Source of the DNA: Actinophytocola sp044466355
GTDB taxonomy: Bacteria; Actinomycetota; Actinomycetes; Mycobacteriales; Pseudonocardiaceae
Direction of reading: 5' to 3'
Length of the DNA stretch: 64,000 bases
Assembly: GCF_044466355.1 (NCBI RefSeq)
Contig: NZ_JBITMQ010000001.1
Coordinates: 558,001 to 622,000, forward strand
The notes below the pieces were generated by a model. That model was not told where the DNA came from. It worked only from the letters and a program-made list of their open reading frames with translations, and did not search any database. Of this stretch, positions 16,262 through 25,254 are shown piece after piece; the stretch's first letter is position 1, and every line of letters begins with the position of its first letter. The position numbers and the translations under genes were made by a program.

Positions 16262-16287
16262 ACGTTGGTCGGGTACTCGACCAACGT
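16262..16287. promoter_or_regulatory. TetR operator, perfect 10-bp inverted repeat
   Basis: ACGTTGGTCG (16262-16271) and CGACCAACGT (16278-16287) are exact reverse complements with a 6-bp spacer. The site lies in the 55-bp gap between the divergent tetR and ABC-F genes, directly upstream of the ABC-F ribosome-binding site. Confidence 0.75.
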
Positions 16288-16301
16288 TCGAGGAGGCTTC
16301 G

Positions 16302-17867
16302 TTGGCGCACGTGGACGTCTCCGGCCTCACCTACGGCCTCGGCGACGGCAGGCCCCTGTTCGACGACGTGTCCTTCCGCGTCGGCGACGGCGTCACCGCC
16401 GGGCTCGTCGGACCCAACGGCGCGGGCAAGACCACGCTGCTGCGGCTGGTCGCGGGCGAGCTGGTCCCGGCGGCGGGCACGATCGCGACGTCCGGCGGCA
16501 TCGGCGTGATGCGGCAGTTCACCGGCCCCGGCCGCGTGCGTGACCTGCTCCTCGGCGTCGCACCGGCCCGCGTCCAGGCCACCACCGCGGCACTGGCGGA
16601 GGCGGAGGCCGTGCTCGCCGACGACGAGGCCTCCCAGCTGCGGTACGCGAACGCGCTCGCCGAGCACGTCGACGCGGGCGGGTACGACATCGAGGTCGTC
16701 TGGGACACGTGCACGACGGCCGCGCTCGGGCTGCCGTTCGACGCGGCGGCGGACCGGCCGCTCGACACGCTGTCCGGCGGAGAACAGAAACGTCTGGTGC
16801 TGGAGGCGTTGCTGCGCGGGCCGGACGACCTGCTCCTGCTCGACGAGCCCGACAACTACCTCGACGTGCCCGCGAAGCAGTGGCTGGAGGAACGCCTGCG
16901 GGCCAGTGCCAAGACGGTCCTGCTCGTCTCGCACGACCGGCAGCTGCTCGCGAACGCCACCGACCGCGTCCTCGCGGTCGAGAACCGGGACGTGTGGGTG
17001 CACGGCGACGGCTACGCCACGTTCCCCGCCGCACGCGACCGCCGGGTCGCCGACCTGGACGAGAAGCGGAAGCGCTGGGAGGACGAGCACCGGCGGCTGC
17101 GGGGCATGGTCCACACGCTGCGGCAGACCGCCGCGAAGAACGACGCCGTGTCCTCCGCGTACAAGGCCGCCCGCACCCGGCTCGACCGCTTCGAGGAGGC
17201 GGGCCCGCCGAAGCGGCCGCCGCGCGAGCAGAACATCCGCATGCGGCTGTCGGGCGGCCGGACCGGCAAGCGCGCGCTGACGTGCGCGGGCGTCGCGCTG
17301 TCCGGGCTGACCGAGGCGTTCGACCTGGCGGTCTGGTTCGGCGAGCGGGTCGGGGTGCTCGGCGGCAACGGGTCGGGCAAGTCGCGGTTCCTGCACCTGC
17401 TGGCGGGGCAGGACGTCGCGCACACCGGCACGGTCGAGCTGGGCGCACGGGTCGTGCCCGGCCTGTTCGCGCAGACCCACGTCCGGCCCGACCTGCACGG
17501 CCGTCGCGTCGCGGACATCGTCATGGCCGACGCGGCGCTGCACCGCAACGACGCGATGGCCGCCCTCGCCCGCTACGAGATCGCCGCCGCCGGGCAGCAG
17601 ACGTACGGGACGCTGTCCGGCGGGCAGCAGGCACGTCTGCAGATCCTGTTGCTGGAGCTGGCCGGCGCGACGCTCCTGCTGCTCGACGAGCCGACCGACA
17701 ACCTCGACCTCGCGAGCGCGGCGGCACTGCAGACCGGGCTCGCCGCGTTCACCGGCACGGTCGTCGCGATCACCCACGATCGCTGGTTCGCGGGCGAGCT
17801 GGACCGCTTCCTGTACTTCGGCCGCGACGGCCGCGTGACCGAGGTCGACCACCCGGTGTGGACGTGA
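16302..17867 (+). CDS. ABC-F family ATPase (probable antibiotic-resistance or translation factor)
   Basis: A 521-aa protein with two ABC domains and no membrane segments. The first has GPNGAGKTTLLRL, LSGGEQKRLVLEAL and LLLLDEPDNYLD; the second has GGNGSGKSRFLHLL, LSGGQQARLQILLL and LLLLDEPTDNLD. Between them is a charged linker of about 60 residues (HRRLRGMVHTLRQTAAKNDA region), the part that enters the ribosome in ABC-F proteins. TTG 16302 is chosen for the GAGGAGG 5 bp before it. The paired TetR and operator suggest drug-inducible expression, as for ribosome-protecting ABC-F genes near antibiotic clusters. A housekeeping EttA-like role is less likely. Confidence 0.88.
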   Translation: MAHVDVSGLTYGLGDGRPLFDDVSFRVGDGVTAGLVGPNGAGKTTLLRLVAGELVPAAGTIATSGGIGVMRQFTGPGRVRDLLLGVAPARVQATTAALAEAEAVLADDEASQLRYANALAEHVDAGGYDIEVVWDTCTTAALGLPFDAAADRPLDTLSGGEQKRLVLEALLRGPDDLLLLDEPDNYLDVPAKQWLEERLRASAKTVLLVSHDRQLLANATDRVLAVENRDVWVHGDGYATFPAARDRRVADLDEKRKRWEDEHRRLRGMVHTLRQTAAKNDAVSSAYKAARTRLDRFEEAGPPKRPPREQNIRMRLSGGRTGKRALTCAGVALSGLTEAFDLAVWFGERVGVLGGNGSGKSRFLHLLAGQDVAHTGTVELGARVVPGLFAQTHVRPDLHGRRVADIVMADAALHRNDAMAALARYEIAAAGQQTYGTLSGGQQARLQILLLELAGATLLLLDEPTDNLDLASAAALQTGLAAFTGTVVAITHDRWFAGELDRFLYFGRDGRVTEVDHPVWT

Positions 17868-17906
17868 GACGCAAATCGGTTGCTCACCCCCAGTAATGTT
17901 CACCGC

Positions 17907-17945
17907 ATGACGACACGCTTCTTCCGACTGGCCGGCAGCCGCTAG
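17907..17945 (+). CDS. Possible 12-codon leader peptide
   Basis: ATG 17907 opens a 12-codon frame, MTTRFFRLAGSR, ending TAG 17943, 77 bp upstream of the methyltransferase start. A TAATGT box just before it (17894-17899) could be a -10 element, giving a nearly leaderless transcript. Its 3' end (GCCGGC) can pair with GCCGG just after the stop, and a GGCGG-CTGT-CCGCC hairpin lies at 17980-17993. This layout resembles an attenuation leader, but no known leader family is matched. Confidence 0.3.
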   Translation: MTTRFFRLAGSR

Positions 17946-18022
17946 CCGGATCGAGGAGACCCCGCGGCTGGCGATGTGGGGCGGCTGTCCGCCGCTCCAG
18001 GTCGCTCTTCGGGAGTGTCGTC

Positions 18023-19003
18023 ATGCCCGCACACCGCCGCCCGGCGGTGGGTACCAGCCTGTTCGCCCGCACGGTCCACGGCCTGGAGCAGGTCGCCGAG
18101 GCGGAACTGCGCGAACAGGGCTGCACGGTCCACGCCGTGACCCCACGCCAGCTCGTACTGACCGCACCGGCCGTCCTGCGTCCACCGAGGACGGTCGACG
18201 ACCTGTTCGACCTCGTGCTCGCCGTGCCGGACCCCGGTGCCACCAAAGCGGATCTCGACGCGCTGGCGCGAGCACTGGCCTCGGCGCCACTGGGGGTGCC
18301 GCCGGCACCGGTGCTCAGCGTCTCCGCGTCGACGGCCGGCCGTCGCACCTACAGCCACCTCGACGTGGCCGACGCCGTCGGCGCGGTGCTCGCGTCCCGG
18401 CTGGGCGCGGTCTACGCGTCCCGCCGGGACGGCGCGAAACCACCGCCCGGCGCGGCGGACTGGCGCGTCACCATCGACGCCTCGGGTGTCCACATCGGAC
18501 TCCGCGGCGTCCGGCCGCCGCTGCACCGCCGCCCGTGGAAGGTCGCGTCCGTGCCCGGCACCCTGCACCCGCCGGTGGCCGCCGCGATGGTCCGGCTGGC
18601 CGGGATCCGCGCCGGTGACGTGGTGGTCGACCCGTGCTGCGGCGCGGGCACCCTGCTCGCCGAGGCCCCGCCGGGCACGTTCCGCGCGGGCAGCGACCGG
18701 GCCGGGGTGGCCGCGGCCAGGACCAACGCGCCCGACGTCCCGTCGTTCACCGCCGACGCCCGCGCGCTGCCGTACCCGACGGGGTCGGTAGACCACGTGC
18801 TGACCAACCCGCCGTGGGACCGGCAGGTGACCTCCCACGGCACGTTCGCGGAGTTCGTGGGTGAGTGGCGCCGGGTGCTGCGGCCCGGTGGCCGGTTGAC
18901 CTACCTCGGTCCGTGGGACCCGCCGCCCGGCTGGCGTCTGGTCAGCCGCCACCCGATCAGCCTGTTCGGCACGCGCCCGGTGATCACCGTGTGCGCGCGG
19001 TGA
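18023..19003 (+). CDS. THUMP-domain RNA methyltransferase
   Basis: A 326-aa class I SAM-dependent methyltransferase. The N-terminal part (about 10-150; FARTVHGLEQVAEAELREQG) resembles a THUMP RNA-binding region as in RlmL, Trm14 and TrmG10 proteins. The catalytic half starts near 195 with motif I DVVVDPCCGAGTLLAEAP and has motif IV VLTNPPWDRQ, the N-P-P-W form typical of exocyclic-amine (guanine N2) methylation. The likely target is tRNA or rRNA guanine; which base is unknown. ATG 18023 sits directly after GGGAGTGTCGTC. A possible leader peptide lies upstream. Confidence 0.85.
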   Translation: MPAHRRPAVGTSLFARTVHGLEQVAEAELREQGCTVHAVTPRQLVLTAPAVLRPPRTVDDLFDLVLAVPDPGATKADLDALARALASAPLGVPPAPVLSVSASTAGRRTYSHLDVADAVGAVLASRLGAVYASRRDGAKPPPGAADWRVTIDASGVHIGLRGVRPPLHRRPWKVASVPGTLHPPVAAAMVRLAGIRAGDVVVDPCCGAGTLLAEAPPGTFRAGSDRAGVAAARTNAPDVPSFTADARALPYPTGSVDHVLTNPPWDRQVTSHGTFAEFVGEWRRVLRPGGRLTYLGPWDPPPGWRLVSRHPISLFGTRPVITVCAR

Positions 19004-19105
19004 CTGGGAAGTACGGGAATTACCACACGCTTTCGGCTGTGGTGCGGTACCGGCCGGTGGCGCACGCTGTGTGACGTTGTCCTTCTCCCCCCTGCTGGAG
19101 GCAGC

Positions 19106-20407
19106 ATGCGTACCTTCCTCGTCTCGTTGACCGCGGGCGCGCTCGTCGCGTTCGCCGTCCCGGCGGCCGCCGCGTCGTCCGGGCCGCCCGCCGTGCTCGC
19201 CGCGCCGGACATCCCGGTCGCGAACGTGCAGGCGCACCTGAACCAGTTCCAGTCGATCGCGACCAGCAACGGCGGAAACCGGGCGCACGGCAGACCCGGG
19301 TACCGCGCGTCGATCGACTACGTGCAGGCGAAACTGAACGCGGTCGGCTACACGACGTCGTTGCAGTCGTTCACATCCGGTGGTCTGACCGGCTGGAACC
19401 TGATCGCCGAGTGGCCGCGCGGCGACGCCAACAACGTGATCATGGCCGGCGGGCACCTCGACAGCGTCACCGCCGGGCCCGGCATCAACGACAACGGCTC
19501 GGGTTCCGCGGCGCTGCTGGAGGTCGCGCTGACCGTCGCCAGCCAGGACCTCAACCCCGGCAAGCGGATCCGGTTCGGCTGGTGGGGTGCGGAGGAGCGC
19601 GGCCTCGTCGGCTCGACCTACTACGTCAACAACCTGCCGTCGGCGGAACGGTCGCGCATCAAGGCGTACGTCAACTTCGACATGATCGGCTCGCCGAACG
19701 CGGGCTACTTCGTGTACTCGGCGAGCGGCCAGCCGTCGGGATCCCTTGCGCTGCAACAGACCCTGCAGGCGCCGTTCGCCACCATGGGTGTGCCGACCGA
19801 GCTGACGTCGGTCGGCGGCCGGTCCGACCACGCCGCGTTCGCGAACGCGGGCATCCCGATCGGCGGGTTGTTCACCGGCGCCGAGGTGACGAAGACGTCG
19901 GCGCAGGCGCAGAAGTGGGGCGGTACGGCCGGACGGGCGTTCGACCGTTGCTACCACGCGTCCTGCGACACGACCAGCAACATCAACGTGACCGCGCTCG
20001 ACCGCAACGCCGACGCGATCGCCTACGCCGTCTGGACGTTGTCCGCGGGCACGCCGCCGCCGACCGGTCCGCGCTTCGAGAACACCACGGACGTCGCCAT
20101 CCCCGATCTGTCCACTGTGGAAAGCCCGATCGCGGTGAGCGGGGTCGCCGGCAACGCCCCGGCAGGCCTGCAGGTGGCCGTCGACATCAGGCACACCTAC
20201 ATCGGTGACCTCGTCGTGGACGTGCTCGCACCGGACGGCAGCGTCTACAACGTGCACAACCGGTCCGGCGGCGGCACGGACAACCTCGTGACCACGTACA
20301 CGATCAACGCGTCCAGCGAGGTCGCGAACGGCACGTGGCGTCTGCGCGTCCGCGACGCCGCGTCGTGGGACGTGGGCACGATCGACGCGTGGAGCCTGCA
20401 GTTCTAG
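19106..20407 (+). CDS. Secreted M28 aminopeptidase with P-type C-terminal domain
   Basis: A 433-aa exported zinc aminopeptidase related to the Streptomyces griseus enzyme. The signal peptide is MRTFLVSLTAGALVAFAVPA ending at AAAAS. The M28 core shows the metal-binding sequence AGGHLDSVTAGPGINDNGSG (His and bridging Asp), the catalytic WWGAEERGLVGS, NFDMIGSP, and a late His in GGRSDHAAFANAG. From about residue 325 a beta-rich P/Homo-B domain follows (VDIRHTYIGDLVVDVLAPDG, with TWRLRVRDAASWDVGTIDAW), found on proprotein convertases and many actinomycete peptidases. GGAGG lies 7 bp before ATG 19106. Confidence 0.93.
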   Translation: MRTFLVSLTAGALVAFAVPAAAASSGPPAVLAAPDIPVANVQAHLNQFQSIATSNGGNRAHGRPGYRASIDYVQAKLNAVGYTTSLQSFTSGGLTGWNLIAEWPRGDANNVIMAGGHLDSVTAGPGINDNGSGSAALLEVALTVASQDLNPGKRIRFGWWGAEERGLVGSTYYVNNLPSAERSRIKAYVNFDMIGSPNAGYFVYSASGQPSGSLALQQTLQAPFATMGVPTELTSVGGRSDHAAFANAGIPIGGLFTGAEVTKTSAQAQKWGGTAGRAFDRCYHASCDTTSNINVTALDRNADAIAYAVWTLSAGTPPPTGPRFENTTDVAIPDLSTVESPIAVSGVAGNAPAGLQVAVDIRHTYIGDLVVDVLAPDGSVYNVHNRSGGGTDNLVTTYTINASSEVANGTWRLRVRDAASWDVGTIDAWSLQF

Positions 20408-20416
20408 CCTGTCCGA

Positions 20417-21298
20417 ATGATCGTCAACTTCACTGACGCCGAACGCGAACAGTTCCACGACGCGGTCGACAAGGCGCTGTTCGCGTTCGGCGCGGACGGC
20501 CAGGACCTGTCCTACGGGTTCATGCTGGCCGTCGGCAATCCCGTGATCGAGATGGAGGAGTTCCCGATCGACCCGCTGGTGTCGGCCTGCCGCGCCGTCC
20601 CGGCGGGCGAGTGGCACGACGTCTGCCGCGACATCGTGTACCGCTGGGCGCACGGCGACGACCAGCGGGACTGGCTCACCGCCCAGCCGTTCGGCGACGT
20701 CGCGGGCGCGTTGCGGCCGTGGCTGTCCGACCGGCGGGAGCGGCCGTTCACGTTCGATCCCGACCACCCGGACCAGCCGTGGTCGGTGGAGTTGCTGCCC
20801 GACTGCTGGCTCAGCCTGTTCGTCCAGGTGCCGAGCCTGGGCGAGGACCTGCCGGAGGTGCCCGAGTTCGTGCCGAACAAGGCGGTGGCGGCATGGGGCG
20901 TCTCGTCCGACGACCTGGTCGACGCCGTGCGTGCCCGGTTGCGTTCGCTGCCGTCGCCGACGTGGGAGTCGGGCGTCTTCGCCGACCGCGAGGGCACCTC
21001 CCAGGCCGAGCTGTGGTACCTGGAGCAGGCGGTGGCGACCGACCCGATCCCCGCCGCCTGGCAGTTCGTCCTCGACGAGGTCGCGCCGCGTCCGCTCATG
21101 CCGGGCACGGTGATCACCGCACCGGCCAGGCAGGCGATCCTGCTGTCCTACCCGGACCCGGACCTGACCTTCGACCAGCGCCGTGCCGTCGTCGACCACG
21201 TCGGTGACCGGATGTGGGGCGAGTACCGGGAGAGCCGGGTCCAGGCCGGGAGCCTCCAGGTCGGCGACGACGGGCTCTGGCACATCATCGAGGACTGA
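20417..21298 (+). CDS. Hypothetical protein, 293 aa
   Basis: I do not recognise a family. The protein is acidic, rich in Trp, Asp and Pro, and has no signal peptide or clear membrane segment. It starts 9 bp after the aminopeptidase stop, so it may be co-transcribed, and ends 32 bp before the GH106-like gene. Regular blocks such as EMEEFPIDPLVSACRAVPAG and LTFDQRRAVVDHVGDRMWGE suggest a folded cytoplasmic protein. Codon use matches the neighbours, so it is a real gene. Confidence 0.75.
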   Translation: MIVNFTDAEREQFHDAVDKALFAFGADGQDLSYGFMLAVGNPVIEMEEFPIDPLVSACRAVPAGEWHDVCRDIVYRWAHGDDQRDWLTAQPFGDVAGALRPWLSDRRERPFTFDPDHPDQPWSVELLPDCWLSLFVQVPSLGEDLPEVPEFVPNKAVAAWGVSSDDLVDAVRARLRSLPSPTWESGVFADREGTSQAELWYLEQAVATDPIPAAWQFVLDEVAPRPLMPGTVITAPARQAILLSYPDPDLTFDQRRAVVDHVGDRMWGEYRESRVQAGSLQVGDDGLWHIIED

Positions 21299-21330
21299 GA
21301 AGTTCTCATCGACTGTGGTTAAGTACGCAC

Positions 21331-24300
21331 ATGGTCGACTACCGGTCGTGGCACGGGGAACTGCACGCGGACTTCGCAAACCCCGATCCGGAGTTCTCAC
21401 CGGCGCCGATCTGGTGGTGGAGCGGAGCGCGGGTCACGCTGTCCGGTCTGCGCGACCAGCTCGACACGCTCGTCGAGCAGGGCGTGCACAACGTCGTCGT
21501 GATCAACCTCGCGCCGTCCGGGCCCAGCTACGGGGCGCTCGCCGACGAGCCCGCGCTGCTGTCCGGCGACTGGTGGGACCTGTGGGCGGGGCTGTGCGCG
21601 CACGCCCGTGACCGGGGCGCCCGGCTCTGGTTCTACGACCAGATCGGGTTCTCCGGCGCCAACCTCCAGGGCCGGATCGTCGCGGCCCGGCCCGAGTTCG
21701 CCGGGGCCTCGCTCGAGTCCCTGACGGGGCGTGGTGAGCTGCGCGTTCCCGACGGTGGCGAGGCCATCGCGGCGTGGGCCGTCGACGAGCGGCGGCCGCT
21801 GTCCGTCCACAGCGGACGGGTCAGCCATGACGGCGAGATCCTGCTCGCCTACCAGCTGCGGCGCGGGTTCGACTACACCTCGCGGCAGGCGTGCGCCGTC
21901 CTGTTCGACCAGGTCCACGGCGAGTTCGAGCGCCGTCTCCCCGACTACCTCGGCGACGTGGTCGTGGGGTCCTTCCAGGACGAGCTGCCGTCGTTGCCGA
22001 CCTGGTCGCCGCGGTTCGCCGAGGAGTTCGCCAAACACTGCGGGTACCGGATCGAGACGCTGATCGGCGCGCTCTGGCACGACTGGGGTCCCGAGTCCGC
22101 GCGCGTCCGCGTCGACTACCAGCGGGTCCGCGCCGCGCTCGCCGAGGAGGCGTTCTTCGCGCCCCTGCACGAGTGGCACGAGCGGCACGGCATGACCATC
22201 GGCGTCGACCAGCAGAGCCCGTCCCGGGCGGGCGAGCCGCTCGGGACCGTCCGCCAGTACGCCGACTACCCGCGCACGCACCGCTGGTACAGCGCACCCG
22301 GCAGCGACCACTGGGGCGACGCCAAGCTGCACAGCTCGCTGGCCCACCACTACGGCAGGCCCCGCACGTGGATCGAGGCGTTCCACTCCACCGGCTGGGG
22401 CGGCACCCTCGAAGAGACCTTCGACTGGCTGCTGCCGTGGCTGCTGTCCGGTGCCACCCTCTACAACCCGCACGCCGTCTACTACTCGACCGGGCAGGAC
22501 TGGTGGGAGTGGGCACCGCCGAGCACCTGCTGGCGCCAGCCGTACTGGCCGCACTACCGCCATTTCGCCGACACCGTCAGCCGCCTGTGCAAGCTGTTCA
22601 CGCGCGGCGAGCACGTCTGCGACGTCGGTGTGCTGTTCCCCGCCACGACCGTCGCCGCGGGCACACTCGTCGACGGCACCCGCGCCGACGCCGCGCTGGC
22701 ACATCGCACGTATCTCGACGTCGTCGGCCGCATGCTGTGGTTCGACACCGCGCCCGGCGCGTTGCGGTCGGCCGGGCTCGACTTCGACGTGCTCGACGAC
22801 CACACCGTCGCGACCGCGTCGGTGCGGGACGGTGCGCTGCACACGCAAGGCGAGCGGTACCGGGTGGTGGTCGTGCCCGCGTGCACGGTCCTGGAGGCGG
22901 CGACCGCGCGCAGGCTGGTCGAGCTGGCGGCGAACGGCGGGCAGGTGGTGCTGCTGGGTGCGCTGCCGGAGCACGCGGACACCCCCGACGGCGACGACGC
23001 CGTGGCCCGGCTGCGGGAGCTGGGCGTGACCGAGCTGCCCGAGGTGGACCAGTCGGTGCGAGCGGACACGCCCGTGCTGCGGCGGCGCGTGGGCGACCGC
23101 GAGGTGCTGCTGGTGACCGCGGGCGAGGCGACGGTCAACCCGATCCTGCCGGGCACCGCGTGGTCGGACGAGGTCGAGGACCTGGACATGCCGCGGTACA
23201 ACCAGCTGCTGCGCGAACGCGGCTACGAGTTCGACCCGTCCCGCCGGGCGGCGACGACCACGGTGTGGGTGGCGGGCGCTGTCACGGAGGTCGAGCAGTG
23301 GGACCCCCTGACGGGCGCCGCAGCGCCGGCACCGTGCCGGGCCGTCGACGGCGGCACGGAGGTGACGGTCACGTTCGACTCGGCGCCCGCGGCGGTGCTG
23401 GTGTGGTCGGGCGGGACGGGTTCGCCGGTCGCGGTCGAGCCGCCGCCGGTGCTGACGCCGGTGCCACTGACCGGACCCTGGCGGTCCACAGTGGACGCTT
23501 CGGTGGTGGCGCAGTGGCGGCCGTGGCACCGCATCGACGGCGAATGGCGGCAGGTGCTGGTGACGCACGGCGAGTTCGCGCAGGTCAGCGTGGACGGCGG
23601 GGAGTGGCGGCCGGTCGAGTACTCGTTGTCGCGCGGGATCGAGAAGGACCCGTTCCACGTGCACGCGCTCGGGCCGAAGGGGCGGGTGCCGGAGGAGTTC
23701 TGGCACGTCGAGGCGGCGTCGACGGTCCGCCTGCGGACGACGCTGCCCGCGCCGCCGGGCACGCGGACGCTCGCGGTCGCCGCGAACGGGCCGGTCGAGG
23801 TGTGGTGGAACGGGTCGCGACTGCCGGACGATCCGGGCGGCTACCTGCGGCTCCACGACGTGGCATGTGCTGACCGCAACCGGCTGGAGGTCGTGGTCCG
23901 GTCAGAAGAGGACGGTCCACTGCGCGGGTACTGGGCGCTGACCGACGACCCGGCGGCGTTCGTGCGTCCCGAGTGGCTGACGCCCGCCGACGGCAGCGTG
24001 CCGGGGACGACCGTGCGCGCGTCGGCGACGGTGTCGGCGGCGGCCGGCCCCGTGGTGGTGCAGCTGGGCACGGAGGGCGCGGCGACGTTCCTGGTCAACG
24101 GGGCGGAGGTGGCGGTGCAGGGTGCGTTCGACCCGTACGCGACGCGGCCGAACCCTCGCGTGCTGCCGCACGAGATCGTGTTGGCGGCGGGGGACAACCG
24201 GCTCGAGGTCGTGTTCCCGGACCGGGGCGCGCCGGTCTCGCTGGTCTTCGACGGCCCGGCGGCGGAGTGGTCGTTCACCCGCGACGGTGTGCCGGTGGCG

Positions 24301-25194
24301 ACCGCGCTGCGGCGGCGGCAGTCGTACGACCCGCGGTGGCCGCTGTCGCGTGCGCGCCCGCACCCGCTGCCGAGGGCGACGTGGCTGGACGGCGCGCCGA
24401 CGAACGGTGTGCTGGACGTCGTGCCGGACTCGGGGCACGAGCGGCGGGTGGAGTGGTTCCGCCTGGTCGTGCCACCGGGCACGCGGCGGGTGCGGCTGCC
24501 GGTCGCGGGGGAGACGCAGGCGTGGGTCGACGGGGCGCCGTTGGTGGGTGAGGAGCTGCCGCCCGGCCGGGAACTGCTGATCAAGGTGATGCCGACGGAC
24601 GGCCGCACGGGCGGGGCACTGTGGGACGGCCCGGCCGAGTTCGAGATGGAACCGAGCGAGAGTCCCATTCGCTCAGCCCTGGGGGCCCCCGGTTTCAACG
24701 CTATCAGCGGGGACCGACGGGAAGCGGCGTTCGGGGCGGTGGGCTCGAGCGAGAGTCCCATTCGCACGGGCAAGGGGGCCCCCGATTTCCACGCTACCAG
24801 CGAGGACCGACAGGAAAAGGCCGTCGGCGCCGAGGGTGTGGATGGTTCCGTCATCGAGGTCGGGCCGTGGGAGGATGCCGGGCTCGGGTCGTTCTCCGGG
24901 GCCGTCAGCTACCACCGCGACCTCGAACTGAGCGACCCCGGGACCGTCGTCCTCGACCTCGGCGCCGTGCGCGGGACGGCCGAGGTGCACGTCAACGGTC
25001 GGCCGGCGGGCGTGCGGATCTGGTCGCCGTACCGGTTCGACCTCACCGGACTCGTCCGCGACGGGACCAACACGATCACCGTCACCGTGCGGAACACCCT
25101 CGGGCCCCGGCTGGACGACACCTCGCCGACGCTTGGCGTCTACGCGGGTCAGCGGGTGTCCGGCATGCTCGGGCCCGTCACCCTGTGGACTTGA
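21331..25194 (+). CDS. GH106-like glycosidase (putative alpha-L-rhamnosidase) with in-frame repeat
   Basis: A 1287-aa enzyme with no obvious signal peptide. The N-terminal catalytic half opens with DFANPDPEFSPAPIWWWSGA and continues through TLVEQGVHNVVVINLAPSGP and LWFYDQIGFSGANLQG, the pattern of GH106-type alpha-L-rhamnosidases and their relatives. The C-terminal part has beta-sandwich modules ending with a GH2-like sugar-binding domain (GAVRGTAEVHVNGRPAG and WSPYRFDLTGLVRDG). At about residues 1108-1170 the reading frame is interrupted without a shift by two tandem 31-residue repeats of non-enzymatic character. ATG 21331 is chosen; upstream sequence belongs to the previous gene. Next to a GH78 rhamnosidase and sugar transporter, it probably acts on imported rhamnose-bearing oligosaccharides. 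Confidence 0.8.
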   Translation: MVDYRSWHGELHADFANPDPEFSPAPIWWWSGARVTLSGLRDQLDTLVEQGVHNVVVINLAPSGPSYGALADEPALLSGDWWDLWAGLCAHARDRGARLWFYDQIGFSGANLQGRIVAARPEFAGASLESLTGRGELRVPDGGEAIAAWAVDERRPLSVHSGRVSHDGEILLAYQLRRGFDYTSRQACAVLFDQVHGEFERRLPDYLGDVVVGSFQDELPSLPTWSPRFAEEFAKHCGYRIETLIGALWHDWGPESARVRVDYQRVRAALAEEAFFAPLHEWHERHGMTIGVDQQSPSRAGEPLGTVRQYADYPRTHRWYSAPGSDHWGDAKLHSSLAHHYGRPRTWIEAFHSTGWGGTLEETFDWLLPWLLSGATLYNPHAVYYSTGQDWWEWAPPSTCWRQPYWPHYRHFADTVSRLCKLFTRGEHVCDVGVLFPATTVAAGTLVDGTRADAALAHRTYLDVVGRMLWFDTAPGALRSAGLDFDVLDDHTVATASVRDGALHTQGERYRVVVVPACTVLEAATARRLVELAANGGQVVLLGALPEHADTPDGDDAVARLRELGVTELPEVDQSVRADTPVLRRRVGDREVLLVTAGEATVNPILPGTAWSDEVEDLDMPRYNQLLRERGYEFDPSRRAATTTVWVAGAVTEVEQWDPLTGAAAPAPCRAVDGGTEVTVTFDSAPAAVLVWSGGTGSPVAVEPPPVLTPVPLTGPWRSTVDASVVAQWRPWHRIDGEWRQVLVTHGEFAQVSVDGGEWRPVEYSLSRGIEKDPFHVHALGPKGRVPEEFWHVEAASTVRLRTTLPAPPGTRTLAVAANGPVEVWWNGSRLPDDPGGYLRLHDVACADRNRLEVVVRSEEDGPLRGYWALTDDPAAFVRPEWLTPADGSVPGTTVRASATVSAAAGPVVVQLGTEGAATFLVNGAEVAVQGAFDPYATRPNPRVLPHEIVLAAGDNRLEVVFPDRGAPVSLVFDGPAAEWSFTRDGVPVATALRRRQSYDPRWPLSRARPHPLPRATWLDGAPTNGVLDVVPDSGHERRVEWFRLVVPPGTRRVRLPVAGETQAWVDGAPLVGEELPPGRELLIKVMPTDGRTGGALWDGPAEFEMEPSESPIRSALGAPGFNAISGDRREAAFGAVGSSESPIRTGKGAPDFHATSEDRQEKAVGAEGVDGSVIEVGPWEDAGLGSFSGAVSYHRDLELSDPGTVVLDLGAVRGTAEVHVNGRPAGVRIWSPYRFDLTGLVRDGTNTITVTVRNTLGPRLDDTSPTLGVYAGQRVSGMLGPVTLWT
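24654..24839 (+). repeat. Two tandem 93-bp repeats inside the GH106-like gene
   Basis: Copies span 24654-24746 and 24747-24839 and match at 73 of 93 positions by my count. Each begins GAGCGAGAGTCCCATTCGC, identical for 19 nt, and carries the perfect palindrome GGGGGCCCCC (24681-24690 and 24774-24783). In copy 1 GAGCGA/TCGCTC also pair. The unit is a multiple of three, and both copies are open, adding 62 residues between beta-sandwich domains. It looks like an inserted palindromic repeat that became coding. Confidence 0.85.
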
Positions 25195-25236
25195 CCGGAC
25201 CGCACCGGCTGAGACAGGCTTTGTGATGTTGGCGCG

Positions 25237-25251
25237 GAAAATGTTAAGAGG
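25237..25251. promoter_or_regulatory. Possible DeoR-type operator upstream of the regulator
   Basis: GAAAATGTTAAGAGG lies 3 bp before the regulator start codon. It matches, at 11 of 15 positions, the reverse complement of the sequence at 26073-26087 in front of the GH78 gene. Shared sites flanking a regulator gene suggest that its product binds both. Confidence 0.4.
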
Positions 25252-25254
25252 GTC

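Noticed and set aside
17942..21400. 1152-residue open frame on the minus strand
   Set aside because: It covers three well-supported plus-strand genes and has shadow-type composition without any motif.
21397..23856. 819-residue minus-strand frame under the GH106-like gene
   Set aside because: Composition (Arg, Val, Gly, Pro) is that of GC-rich antisense DNA; no domain is visible, and the plus-strand protein is a recognisable enzyme.
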